From: Aldehydirespirator sp965248735
GTDB lineage: Bacteria; Actinomycetota; Acidimicrobiia; Acidimicrobiales; Aldehydirespiratoraceae
Reading direction: 5' to 3'
Length of the DNA: 64,000 bases
Assembly (NCBI GenBank): GCA_965248735.1
Contig: OZ252146.1
Location: forward strand, 2,790,001 to 2,854,000
Position numbers and translations under genes: made by a program. Positions 50,179 through 59,294 of this stretch are shown piece after piece; the first letter of the stretch is position 1, and each line of letters opens with the position of its first letter. Below the pieces are notes generated by a model. That model did not search any database, was not told the DNA's origin, and saw nothing but the letters and a program-made list of their open reading frames with translations.

Positions 50179-51411
50179 GTGAGCTCCTCTCGCTGCGACC
50201 TGGCCGTCATCGGGGCGGGGCCGGCAGGGGCGGCCACCGCGGTGAGAGCCGCCCGGGGCGGGGCCAGGGTGACGGTGTTCGAGAAGGCCTCGCCCGGCCG
50301 CGACAAGGTGTGCGGCGACGGCTTGACTCCCAGGGCCGTCGCCGCTCTCAACGAGCTGGGCATCGACCTCGACAGCGCCCACCGCATCGACGGGCTGCGC
50401 ATGATCGCGGGCAGCACCCGGCGCGAGCTGCTGTGGCCCGCCAACAACCGGTTCGGAGCCCACGGGGCGGTGTGGCCCCGCCGGGCTCTGGACAAGCACC
50501 TCGTCGAGGCGGCCGAAGCGGCCGGTGCCGAGATCGTGTGGGACACCGAGGTCATGCCCTTGCTCGATGACGACGACACCGTCATCGGGGTGGAGGCTGC
50601 TGCGGGCGGCCGGCACTGGCTGGCCGACCTAGTCGTGCTGGCCACCGGTGCGCCCGGCGCGGCGGCCCGAATGCTCGGCGCCGAGCGTGTTGCGGAGGAG
50701 CCCTTCGGCATCGCCATCCGGACCTACGCGCCGAGCCCCCGCCACGGCGACCGGCACCTGGAGGCCTGCCTCACGCTGCGGGGAGCCGAGGGCGGATGGG
50801 TTCCCGGCTACGGGTGGATGTTCCCGGCCGGCGACGGCACGGTGAACATAGGCGCGGGCGCCATGTCCACCATGAAGGGCTTCCGAAGGCTCAACCTCAA
50901 CCGACTGTTGAACGACTACCGCGATCTGGTGGCCGAAGAGTGGGAGCTCGGCGACTACCTGGAGCGGCCCCGGGCCTGGAGGCTGCCCATGAGCGCGGTC
51001 CGCCGCCACGGACCCGGGTGGGCGGCGGTGGGGGACGCGGCCGGACTGATCAATCCCATGAACGGCGAGGGTATCGACTACGGCCTAGAGTCGGGGATGC
51101 TCCTGGCCGATCTCTTCCTCGAAGACCCCGCCGCCGCGCCCGGCTCCTACGACCGGATCGTCGGCGAACGCTTCGACGGGTTCCTGCGCACGGGCCGGCG
51201 GTTCAGCTTCCTCATCGGCCATCCCTGGATCCTGCGCAACGGCCTGCACCTCGCGGTGGGCACCCAGGCAGTTGCCAACATCACCCTCCAGGTGATGGGC
51301 AACCTGATCGACGGAGACACCCCCGGCATGGCGTCGCGGGTGCTGGGGGTGGCCGACCGGGGGCTCAAGTTGGCCGATCCGCTGCTGCGCCGCACCCGCG
51401 CGGCCGCCTAG
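50179..51411 (+). CDS. Geranylgeranyl-reductase-family FAD oxidoreductase
   Basis: The 410-aa flavoprotein from the GTG at 50179 has an N-terminal FAD motif LAVIGAGPAGAATAVRAARGG, DKVCGDGLTPRAVAAL (C-G-D-G near the FAD), GYGWMFPAGDGTVNIGAG, and AVGDAAGLINPMNGEGIDYGLESG. These are hallmarks of the GGR/MenJ branch, which saturates isoprenoid chains of menaquinone, carotenoid or archaeal-type lipids. Partial reduction of menaquinone is the usual actinobacterial role. It is 15 nt upstream of ppc. Confidence 0.9.
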   Translation: MSSSRCDLAVIGAGPAGAATAVRAARGGARVTVFEKASPGRDKVCGDGLTPRAVAALNELGIDLDSAHRIDGLRMIAGSTRRELLWPANNRFGAHGAVWPRRALDKHLVEAAEAAGAEIVWDTEVMPLLDDDDTVIGVEAAAGGRHWLADLVVLATGAPGAAARMLGAERVAEEPFGIAIRTYAPSPRHGDRHLEACLTLRGAEGGWVPGYGWMFPAGDGTVNIGAGAMSTMKGFRRLNLNRLLNDYRDLVAEEWELGDYLERPRAWRLPMSAVRRHGPGWAAVGDAAGLINPMNGEGIDYGLESGMLLADLFLEDPAAAPGSYDRIVGERFDGFLRTGRRFSFLIGHPWILRNGLHLAVGTQAVANITLQVMGNLIDGDTPGMASRVLGVADRGLKLADPLLRRTRAAA

Positions 51412-51426
51412 AGGCGTAGGAGCGTC

Positions 51427-54183
51427 ATGGGAACGGAGTCGGCCCGCAGTCCAGCCGAGTTCTCGCTGGGAGAGCTCGACTCGGCCCTCCGCAGCGACAT
51501 CCGGCGCCTGGGCGCCCAGCTGGGCGACGCGCTGGTCCGCCAACACGGCCCCGAGCTGCTCGAGCGGGTCGAGCAGGTGCGGGGCCTGGCCCGGGGCCTG
51601 CGGCGCAGCGACGAGGACAGCACGGCCCTGGCCGAGCTGCTGGCCGGTGTGGACGTCGCCGACGCCGGTCTTCTGGCCCGCGCCTTCACCGTCTATTTCC
51701 ACCTGGCCAACACCGCCGAGCAGGTGCACCGGATCGACGACCTGACCGAGAAGCGGGCGGCCGGCGCCAACCGCTTCGGCGAGATGGTGGGCCGGCTCAG
51801 CGACATGGGCTTCGCCGACGACGAGATCGTTTCGACCGTCAACTCGACCGAGCTGCGCCCGGTGTTCACCGCCCACCCCACCGAGGCGTCCCGCCGCTCG
51901 ATCCTCGACAAGCTGGCCGAGATCTCAAGCCTCATCGAGCAGCGGGCCCACGCCGGCGCGGACGACACTGCCCGGCAGAGGGCCGACCGCCGGATGGACG
52001 AGCTGATCGACGCCATCTGGCAGACCGACGAGCTGCGCCGGCAGAGGCCCGACCCGGTGGACGAGGCCCGGTCGATCCTCTATTTCCTAACGGAGATCGC
52101 GGTGCAGGGCGTGCCCGAGCTCCTCGACGACATCGACGCCGTGCTGGCCTCGCTGGGCGGCGGGCTCGATCCCGACCGCTCGCCCATCCGCTTCGGTTCG
52201 TGGGTGGGAGGCGACCGCGACGGCAATCCCAACGTCACGCCGGCCACCACGGTGGAGGTGCTCGAGTTCCAGCGTCAACGGGCTCTTCGCATCGTGGTGG
52301 AGGAGATCGAGGGTCTGTCGTCGGAGCTGAGCGTGGGGCTGGCGGTTAGGGGGGTCTCTGACGAGCTGGCCGAGCAGTTGGCGGCCGATCATCAGCAGTT
52401 CCCGGAGGTGACTGCCCGGTTCGACACGCTCAGCGCGGGCGAGCCCTACCGGCAGAGGCTGGCGGTGATCCACCGGCGCCTGGTCGAGGCGGGGAGGCCG
52501 ATGCCGGGCCCCGCGGCCTACGACTCGGCTGACGAGCTGGCCCAAGACCTAGCCGTCATCGCCCGGTCGCTGGAGGCCAACCACGGCGGCCTCCTAGCCC
52601 GGGGCCGGCTGGCCAGGGTCCGGCGCATCGTGGCCATGATCGGATTCGACCTCGCGACCCTGGACATCCGAGAGCACGCCGAGCGCCACCACCGGGCGCT
52701 GTCCCGCCTGTTCGCGCCGCTGGGGATCGACTATGCCGGGCTCTCCGGCGCCGAGCGGGCCGCGTTGCTCACCGAGGAGCTGGCCGGCCCCCGGCCGCTG
52801 GCCCTGCTCGGGCGCTCGCTGGGAGCCGACGCCGAGGACGTCTTGGAGTTGTTCCGGGTGCTGCGCCGCGAGATGAATGCCAGGGGCGACCAGATTGTGC
52901 AGAGCTACATCGTGTCCATGACCCGGGGTGTCGAAGACGTGCTGGCGCCGGTTGTGCTGGCCCGCGAGGCAGGGCTCGTGGACCTGGGGGCGGGTGTGGT
53001 CCGGCTCGGGTTCGTGCCGCTGTTCGAGACGATTGAGGATCTGCGCTCGGTCGGACCGGTCCTGCGGGAGCTGCTGGAGGTGGAGCCCTACCGGCGCCTG
53101 GTCGGGCTGCGGGGCGACACCCAGGAGGTGATGGTCGGCTACTCCGACTCCAACAAGGACGGCGGCATCACCACCTCCCAGTGGGAGATCCACAAGACGC
53201 TGAGGGCCATCGCCGAGGTCTCCGCGGCCACCGGGGTGCGGGTGACGGTGTTCCACGGGCGGGGCGGCACCGTGGGCCGGGGCGGAGGGCCCACCCACGC
53301 GGCGATCCTGGGCCAGCCGCCCGGCGCGGTGAGCGACTCGGTCAAGATCACCGAGCAGGGCGAGGTGATCGCCGACAAGTACGGGCTGCCCCGGCTGGCC
53401 CACCGCAACCTCGACCTGGCCTTCGCCGCCGTCGTCGAGGCGTCGCTGTCGCACCGGTCCCCTCGGCACGACCCGGCCGTCACCCGTAGATGGGACCAGG
53501 TGATGGAGACAGCCTCAGGCGCGGCCTACGAGGCCTACAGAGCCTTCCTGCAGGCTCCCGGCTTCGTCGAGTACTTCAGGACGTCCACGCCGGTGGAGGA
53601 ACTGGCCGAGATGAACATCGGCTCCCGCCCCGCCCGCCGCAGCCGCGCTGGGGAGGGGCTCGAGGGGCTGCGGGCCATCCCTTGGGTGTTCGGCTGGACG
53701 CAGTCGCGCCAGCTTGTGCCGGGCTGGTTCGGCGTCGGTGCCGGGTTGGCCGCGGCCCGCGCCGCCGGCATGGGCCCCGACCTGGACGACATGTACCAGG
53801 GCTGGCAGTTCTTCCGCACGTTCGTGTCGAACGTGGAGATGACTCTGTTCAAGACCGACCTGGCCATCGCCCGCCACTACGTGGCCACCCTCGTCGATCC
53901 GACTTTGCACTGCCATTTCGACGCGGTGTGCGCCGAGTACGACCGGACCGTGGCCGAGGTGGCCGCGCTCACCGGCCGGGGCCTGCTTGAGGATCTGCCG
54001 ATCCTGCGCCGGACGCTGGCGGTGCGCGACGCCTATCTTGACCCGATCAATGTGCTGCAGGTCGACCTTCTGGCCCGGCACCGCGGCGGGCTCGCCGGCA
54101 GCACCGACGAGGATGATCTGCTGCTGCGCACGCTGCTGCTCACGGTCAACGGGGTGGCTGCCGGCATGCGCAACACCGGCTGA
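51427..54183 (+). CDS. ppc: Phosphoenolpyruvate carboxylase
   Basis: The enzyme carboxylates PEP to oxaloacetate (anaplerosis). The 918-aa product is full length, with VFTAHPTEASRRSILDKL (catalytic His), GSWVGGDRDGNPNVT, VMVGYSDSNKDGGITTS, VTVFHGRGGTVGRGGGPTHAAIL, ITEQGEVIADKYG and the C-terminal ...MRNTG, the conserved family ending. It likely shares a transcript with the flavoprotein upstream. Confidence 0.97.
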   Translation: MGTESARSPAEFSLGELDSALRSDIRRLGAQLGDALVRQHGPELLERVEQVRGLARGLRRSDEDSTALAELLAGVDVADAGLLARAFTVYFHLANTAEQVHRIDDLTEKRAAGANRFGEMVGRLSDMGFADDEIVSTVNSTELRPVFTAHPTEASRRSILDKLAEISSLIEQRAHAGADDTARQRADRRMDELIDAIWQTDELRRQRPDPVDEARSILYFLTEIAVQGVPELLDDIDAVLASLGGGLDPDRSPIRFGSWVGGDRDGNPNVTPATTVEVLEFQRQRALRIVVEEIEGLSSELSVGLAVRGVSDELAEQLAADHQQFPEVTARFDTLSAGEPYRQRLAVIHRRLVEAGRPMPGPAAYDSADELAQDLAVIARSLEANHGGLLARGRLARVRRIVAMIGFDLATLDIREHAERHHRALSRLFAPLGIDYAGLSGAERAALLTEELAGPRPLALLGRSLGADAEDVLELFRVLRREMNARGDQIVQSYIVSMTRGVEDVLAPVVLAREAGLVDLGAGVVRLGFVPLFETIEDLRSVGPVLRELLEVEPYRRLVGLRGDTQEVMVGYSDSNKDGGITTSQWEIHKTLRAIAEVSAATGVRVTVFHGRGGTVGRGGGPTHAAILGQPPGAVSDSVKITEQGEVIADKYGLPRLAHRNLDLAFAAVVEASLSHRSPRHDPAVTRRWDQVMETASGAAYEAYRAFLQAPGFVEYFRTSTPVEELAEMNIGSRPARRSRAGEGLEGLRAIPWVFGWTQSRQLVPGWFGVGAGLAAARAAGMGPDLDDMYQGWQFFRTFVSNVEMTLFKTDLAIARHYVATLVDPTLHCHFDAVCAEYDRTVAEVAALTGRGLLEDLPILRRTLAVRDAYLDPINVLQVDLLARHRGGLAGSTDEDDLLLRTLLLTVNGVAAGMRNTG

Positions 54184-54216
54184 TCGATCGGCTCCAGCGG
54201 CCCGCCGGCGATGCGC

Positions 54217-54310
54217 TCAGAGCAACTCGAGGTCGGCCCCTGAGAGGAGCTCGAGGTCGGCCCCTAGAGCAGCTCGAGGTCGGCCCCTAGAGGAGCTCGA
54301 TGTCGGCGGG
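54217..54310. repeat. Tandem 23-24-bp repeats at the monooxygenase 3' end
   Basis: About four units start at 54217, 54241, 54265 and 54288, with lengths 24, 24, 23 and then the terminal coding unit. On the minus strand each encodes a version of G/A-A-D-L/I-E-L-L, and three retain or nearly retain a stop. The gene's own last codons and stop are the rightmost unit, so its 3' end has been duplicated downstream. Confidence 0.85.
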
Positions 54311-56206
54311 GTCGGGGCGCCGGGTCTGGCGCCAGTAGTCGACAAGCGGTAGGGGCCAGTTCTGGGCCACCCGGCCGCTGGGGCTCTTGTACCAGCTGTT
54401 CACCGGTGAGATGCCCCACGCCATCTGCGAGTTGTGCTCATCAATCAGCTCCCCGTAGCGCTCGTAGGCGTCGGGCTGGCAGTCCATGGCCGCCGCGCCG
54501 CGGTCGGCGAGCAGCCGCAGGCACTCGACCACGTAGTGGGCGGCGCACTCGGCGAAGTAGATGATGCTGCCGTTGACGACGATGTTGGTGTTCGGGCCGT
54601 ACAGGAAGAACAGGTTGGGGAAGCCGGGAACGCACACGCCGTTGTAGGCCCGGGCGTCGCCGCTCCAGGTCTCGTGCAGGTCGGCGCCCTGTCGCCCGGC
54701 CACCCGCATCGGCATCAGGAACTCAGAGGCCCGGAACCCGGTTCCGTACACGATCACGTCGGCGCGGTGCAGTCGCCCGTCGGCTCCCCGCACCCCTGAT
54801 GGCTCGATCCGCTTGATCCCGTCGCTGACCAGCTCCACGTTGGGTCGCTTGAGCGTGCTGGCCCAGATGCCGTTGTCGAGCACCACCCGCTTGGCGCCGA
54901 CCGGGTACCGGGGCAGGACCTTGGCCAGCAGGTCGGGCCGGTCGCCGAACTGAGACTCCAGGTACAAGGTCAGCAGGCTCCGAGCCTCGTCGTTGCGGGC
55001 GCTGACGGCCTGTTCAAGGGGTCCGTCCCACGCGGGGTCGCGCCGCAGGGCGCCGACGGTGCCCTCGTGGGTGCACCAGAACAGCCGCAGCCGGAACCAG
55101 TGGGCGTAGCCGGGCACGAGCTCGAAGAGCCTCAGCAGGCCCTCCGCGAGCGGCTCGTGGTACACGGGCCGGGGGATCAGCCACGGCGGCGTGCGCTGGA
55201 AAACCGTGACGTGGTCCGCCTCCTGAGCTAGATGGGGGATGAACTGCAGCGCGCTGGCCCCGGTGCCGACCACGGCCACCCTGAGGCCTGACCACTCGAT
55301 ATCGTGGCGCCAGGCCGAGCTGTGGAAGTGCGGGCCGGCGAAGTCGTCCATGCCCTCGATATCGGGAATGAGGGGCCGGTTGAGCTGGCCGACGGCCGAC
55401 ACCACCGCAGAGACTCTGATCGTCTCGGTGGCGTCGCCCGCGCCGCTGCCGGTGGTCTTCCGGACACGAAGGTTCCAGCGGCGGGCCTCATCGTCCCAAG
55501 CCAGAGACTCGACCGTGGACCCGAAGCGGAGCCGGTCGCCTATCCCCCACCGTCGGGCGCAGTCGCGGAAATAGTCGAGCAGAACTGGCTGGCTGGAGTG
55601 GTACTCGGGCCAGTCGGGGCGCTGCTCGCCGGAGTAGCAGTACACATGGTTGAACACGTCCACCCGGCAGCCCGGATAGGTGTTCTCCAGCCAGGTGCCG
55701 CCCACATCGTCGTTCTTGTCGAGCACCACACAGTCGATGCCGGCCTGCTTGAGACGGTGGGCGGCCAGGATGCCCGACATCCCCGCTCCGATGACGGCCA
55801 CCGGGTGATCTACGGCGCCGTCCGGCGGCCAGGCACCATCGGTGATTGGCTCTGGCACCCGCAGGTCTCCGCTGACTGCGAGTTCCTCGGCCAGCATCCT
55901 GCGGTAGCCGTCGTCGAGATCCGCGCCGGTCAGCCAGCCGATCAGAGACGGCACGAGCGCATCGGCGGGGCCGCGAGGGATCCCGACGCCAGTGGCGGTC
56001 AGGCGTCCGACGCCGGAGACGGCCAACCCGCGGGCCCGGGCCAGCTGATCGTCGTCCCATCCCCCGTTGGGCTCCAGGGCTCGGCTCGGGTCCAGCCACA
56101 GTTCTACGGGCACGAGGCCGGGATCGCCGGTCGCATAAGCCAGCGCGGCCAGCAGGCTCGGCAAGTCGGCCGCGCCAATCGCTGTCTCGATCTGCAGTGG
56201 GTCCAT
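54287..56206 (-). CDS. Baeyer-Villiger-type flavin monooxygenase
   Basis: The 639-aa NAD(P)H/FAD monooxygenase has an N-terminal extension of about 130 residues, the FAD motif VAVIGAGMSGILAAHRLKQAG, the BVMO fingerprint FAGPHFHSSAWRHD (FxGxxxHxxxW), a second Rossmann motif VAVVGTGASALQFIPHLA, and DVIVYGTGFRAS. It probably inserts oxygen into ketones; substrate unknown. Its C-terminal codons are duplicated as tandem repeats beyond the stop. Confidence 0.92.
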   Translation of the reverse strand: MDPLQIETAIGAADLPSLLAALAYATGDPGLVPVELWLDPSRALEPNGGWDDDQLARARGLAVSGVGRLTATGVGIPRGPADALVPSLIGWLTGADLDDGYRRMLAEELAVSGDLRVPEPITDGAWPPDGAVDHPVAVIGAGMSGILAAHRLKQAGIDCVVLDKNDDVGGTWLENTYPGCRVDVFNHVYCYSGEQRPDWPEYHSSQPVLLDYFRDCARRWGIGDRLRFGSTVESLAWDDEARRWNLRVRKTTGSGAGDATETIRVSAVVSAVGQLNRPLIPDIEGMDDFAGPHFHSSAWRHDIEWSGLRVAVVGTGASALQFIPHLAQEADHVTVFQRTPPWLIPRPVYHEPLAEGLLRLFELVPGYAHWFRLRLFWCTHEGTVGALRRDPAWDGPLEQAVSARNDEARSLLTLYLESQFGDRPDLLAKVLPRYPVGAKRVVLDNGIWASTLKRPNVELVSDGIKRIEPSGVRGADGRLHRADVIVYGTGFRASEFLMPMRVAGRQGADLHETWSGDARAYNGVCVPGFPNLFFLYGPNTNIVVNGSIIYFAECAAHYVVECLRLLADRGAAAMDCQPDAYERYGELIDEHNSQMAWGISPVNSWYKSPSGRVAQNWPLPLVDYWRQTRRPDPADIELL

Positions 56207-56387
56207 TGCTCAGTTCCTAGTCCTTCGAGCGAGGCGGCTCAGGAAGGCTCGGCTTGCAGCACGGCAGCTCTGTCACCTCGGCATCGCGATCGCCGATCGG
56301 GGTCTTGACGGCGAGTCTCGCTCCGGGGGCGTTGAGAGAACTCATGACGAGCGTGTGGTTACGGGCGGGCGACTGTTGGCCAGTCTC

Positions 56388-57086
56388 CTAGGAGCGGTCG
56401 AACTCGATGATCTCGCCGCGGTTGACGCTGACCCAGTCGCGGGCCTCGATGTAGGGGCGGAAGACCTCGGCGATGACCTGCTCGTCGTTGCGGGACTTGG
56501 GCCGCTGGATCTCATAGAGGTGCGGGAACTCCAGCCAGGCGGTCACCGCTTCCCAAAGGCGCATCGCCTCAGACCCCGACGGCGGGTCGATGAGCACCGG
56601 TCCGAACAGGGCCTGGTCGCCGAAGAACAGGGTGGGCACCCCGAAGCCGCCCGCGCCCACCACCCGGTCGTGCTCGGAACGCACCTCGTCGTGGGTGCTG
56701 GCATCCTCCAGGGCGGCGTCCACTGTCGCCGGGTCGAGGCCGATCTCTCCCAGCAGCTCCCGGGCCACTTCAGGCTCGTGGACCCGCAGCCCCTCCTCGT
56801 GCAGGGCCCGTCCCGAGCGCTCGTACCAGGCATCGAGATGGTCCATGCTCGCTCGGCGCAGCGCCGCCCCGATGCGCATCAGCGACCAGCCGTAGGACCA
56901 GGGTCGCTCCCAGGGATGCTTCTTGCCCTCGAAGCGGTTGATCTCCTCCAGGCTGAAGAACCGCCAGTCGATGGTGAGCCCGTTCTGGCGGCGCACGTCC
57001 CGGATCCATTTCGAGGTCTGGTAGGCCCAGGGGCACAGCACGTCGAAATGGAAGTCCACGGTGCTCGTGTCGACGGTGTGAGTCAT
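56388..57086 (-). CDS. DsbA-family thioredoxin-fold oxidoreductase
   Basis: The 232-aa protein begins VDFHFDVLCPWAYQTSKWIRDV, placing a CPWA motif at the thioredoxin-fold active site, with the cis-Pro region GFGVPTLFFGDQALFGP near residues 150-165. The family includes actinobacterial mycothiol-dependent Rv2466c and HCCA isomerases. The second Cys of CxxC is missing, so a monothiol or isomerase-like mechanism is more likely than disulfide exchange. No signal peptide, so cytosolic. It is divergent from the carboxyltransferase gene. Confidence 0.82.
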   Translation of the reverse strand: MTHTVDTSTVDFHFDVLCPWAYQTSKWIRDVRRQNGLTIDWRFFSLEEINRFEGKKHPWERPWSYGWSLMRIGAALRRASMDHLDAWYERSGRALHEEGLRVHEPEVARELLGEIGLDPATVDAALEDASTHDEVRSEHDRVVGAGGFGVPTLFFGDQALFGPVLIDPPSGSEAMRLWEAVTAWLEFPHLYEIQRPKSRNDEQVIAEVFRPYIEARDWVSVNRGEIIEFDRS

Positions 57087-57220
57087 GGCACCTCCTACTT
57101 CTCGGCAACGCCTCGCGCCCGAGTCCCTGTCCCGGGACGGGACGCCACGGACGATCGGCTCGGCGCATGGTACGCGAACGCGTGATCCGGGTCATGCGGA
57201 GCGCAGCTAGCGTGCTGTGC

Positions 57221-58912
57221 GTGACTCTCACGGGCCACGAGTCCGCTCTCCCCCGTCTGCTGGCACCCGCGTTGCCGACGGCGGTAGACACGGCCAGCGA
57301 GGCGTTCCGCCAGAACCGCGACGACCTGCTGGAACAGCTCGCCGAGATCGAGGAGCTTCTCGACGAGGCCGAGGCGGGCGGCGGGCCTGCCGCCATGGAG
57401 CGCCTGCGGAGCCGGGGCAAGCTGCCGATCCGGGAGCGCATCGCCAACGTGATCGACCCCAACAGCCCGTTCCTGGAGATCAGCGCGCTGGCCGCCTACC
57501 AGTCCGACTACACCATGGGCGGCGGGATGGTGGTCGGCATCGGAGTGATCGGCGGCACCGAGTGCGTGATCATGGGCAACGACCCCAGCGTGCTGGCCGG
57601 CGCCCTCACCCCGTACGCCAGCAAGAAGTGGATGCGGGCCCTCGAGATCGCCCGCGACAACCACATCCCCTATGTGAGCTTCGTCGAGTCCGCTGGCGCC
57701 GACCTACGGCTCGGGGGCAGCGACGGCGGCGGCTCGGAGTTCACCGGAGGGGGCCGCAGCCGGGCCCAGCTGATCCACTTCGCGGAGACGGGCCGTTTCT
57801 TCTACGAGATGATCGAGCTGTCCAAGATGCGCATACCCACGGTGTGCGTGGTGTTCGGGTCGTCCACCGCAGGCGGCGCCTACCAGCCGGGGCTGTCCGA
57901 CTACAACATCGTGGTGGCCGACCAGTCCAAGATCTTCCTGGCCGGGCCGCCCCTGGTGAAGATGGCCACCGGCGAGGAGTCCGACGACGAGACCTTGGGC
58001 GGCGCCCGGCTGCACGCCGAGACGTCGGGGCTGGGCGACTACTTCGCGGCCGACGAGATGGACGCCATCCGCATGTGCCGCGAGGCGGTCTCGCACCTCA
58101 ACCGGCAAAAGCCCCATCCGGGCCCGACCATGGCTGCCGATCCACCGGTGCACGACCCAGAAGAGCTTCTCGGGCTGGTGAGCCGTGACCTGCGTCAGCC
58201 CTTCGACATGCGCGAGGTGATCGCCCGGGTGGTGGACGGTTCCCGCTTCGAGGAGTACAAGGCCCGCTACGGCACCACCCTCGTCTGTGGGTGGGCGTCG
58301 ATCTGCGGCTACCCGGTGGGGATCCTGGCCAACAACGGAGTGCTTTATCCCGATTCGGCCCAGAAGGGCGCCACCTTCATCCAGCTGTGCAACCAGTCCG
58401 ACATCCCGCTGGTGTTCCTGCAGAACATCACCGGCTTCATGGTGGGCCGGGACTACGAGGCCGACGGCATGGTGAAGAAGGGCTCCCTGATGATCAACGC
58501 GGTGACCAACTCCACCGTGCCCCATCTCACCGTGATCATCGGGTCGTCCTACGGGGCGGGCACCTACGGCATGTCGGGGCGGGCCTTCGGCAACCGCTTC
58601 ACCTGGCTGTGGCCCACGGCCAAGATCGCGGTGATGGGACCCAAGCAGATCGCCGGGGTGATGTCGCAGGTGCGCCGGGCCCGGGCAGCCCGTAAGGGCG
58701 AGCCCTTCGACGAGGACGAGGACGCCCGCATCGTGGCCCAGGCCGAGGCCATCCAGGAGAAGGGCTCGCTGGCGCTGCGGGCCACCGGCGCCATCAGCGA
58801 CGACGGCATCATCGACCCCCGCGACACCAGAGCCGTGCTCGGCATGTGCCTGTCGGTGGTGGGCAATGCGCCAATAGCGGGTGCAGAGGGGTACGGGGTG
58901 TTCCGGCTGTGA
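57221..58912 (+). CDS. Acyl-CoA carboxylase carboxyltransferase (beta) subunit
   Basis: This subunit transfers CO2 from carboxybiotin to an acyl-CoA. From the GTG at 57221 the product is 563 aa with the two crotonase-like halves of the MCC/PCC/GCC-type beta subunit: RGKLPIRERI, PYVSFVESAGADL, VFGSSTAGGAYQPGLSDYN, then PLVFLQNITGFMVGRDYEADG and VIIGSSYGAGTYGMSGRAF. The F-M-V-G-R/K-Y-E region is typical of methylcrotonyl- or geranyl-CoA carboxylases. With the biotin subunit and an AtuA homologue downstream, a branched or terpenoid acyl-CoA substrate is plausible. Confidence 0.9.
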   Translation: MTLTGHESALPRLLAPALPTAVDTASEAFRQNRDDLLEQLAEIEELLDEAEAGGGPAAMERLRSRGKLPIRERIANVIDPNSPFLEISALAAYQSDYTMGGGMVVGIGVIGGTECVIMGNDPSVLAGALTPYASKKWMRALEIARDNHIPYVSFVESAGADLRLGGSDGGGSEFTGGGRSRAQLIHFAETGRFFYEMIELSKMRIPTVCVVFGSSTAGGAYQPGLSDYNIVVADQSKIFLAGPPLVKMATGEESDDETLGGARLHAETSGLGDYFAADEMDAIRMCREAVSHLNRQKPHPGPTMAADPPVHDPEELLGLVSRDLRQPFDMREVIARVVDGSRFEEYKARYGTTLVCGWASICGYPVGILANNGVLYPDSAQKGATFIQLCNQSDIPLVFLQNITGFMVGRDYEADGMVKKGSLMINAVTNSTVPHLTVIIGSSYGAGTYGMSGRAFGNRFTWLWPTAKIAVMGPKQIAGVMSQVRRARAARKGEPFDEDEDARIVAQAEAIQEKGSLALRATGAISDDGIIDPRDTRAVLGMCLSVVGNAPIAGAEGYGVFRL

Positions 58913-58929
58913 GCCCGTCAACGACAGCT

Positions 58930-59289
58930 GCGGCGCCTGTTCAGCGTCGGAATTGGCAGCGTCGGGTGCCGTCTTGGGCGTTCTGGGCTGCCAGTTGGGG
59001 TGGGGCGCCTGTTCGGCCTCGGGATTGGCAGCGTCGGGTGCCGTCTTGGGCGTTCTGGGCTGCCAGTTGGGGTGGGGCGCCTGTTCGGCCTCGGGATTGG
59101 CAGCGTCGGGTGCCGTCTTGGGCGTTCTGGGCTGCCAGTTGGGGTGGGGCGACTGTTCGGCCTCGGGATTGGCAGCGTCGGGTGCCGTCTTGGGCGTTCT
59201 GGGCTGCCAATTCGGTTGGGGCGACTGTTCGGCCTCGGGATTGGCAGCGTCGGGTGCCGTCTTGGGCGCTCACAGCTGCCAGTTGGGGT
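58930..59289. repeat. Tandem palindromic repeat, five 72-bp units
   Basis: Five units lie in the gap between the two carboxylase genes, with the ATTGGCAGC arm at 58952, 59024, 59096, 59168 and 59240 (exact 72-bp period). Each unit holds the same 46-nt core as at 44.7 kb, with ATTGGCAGC pairing GCTGCCAGT. In unit 4 the right arm reads GCTGCCAATT, which makes the pairing perfect. All three forward frames are open through the array because the unit lacks stops; these are not taken as genes. Confidence 0.9.
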
Positions 59290-59294
59290 GAGGC

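Noticed and set aside
58930..59289. CRISPR array
   Set aside because: Units are contiguous 72-bp tandem repeats with no unique spacers, and no cas genes are present.
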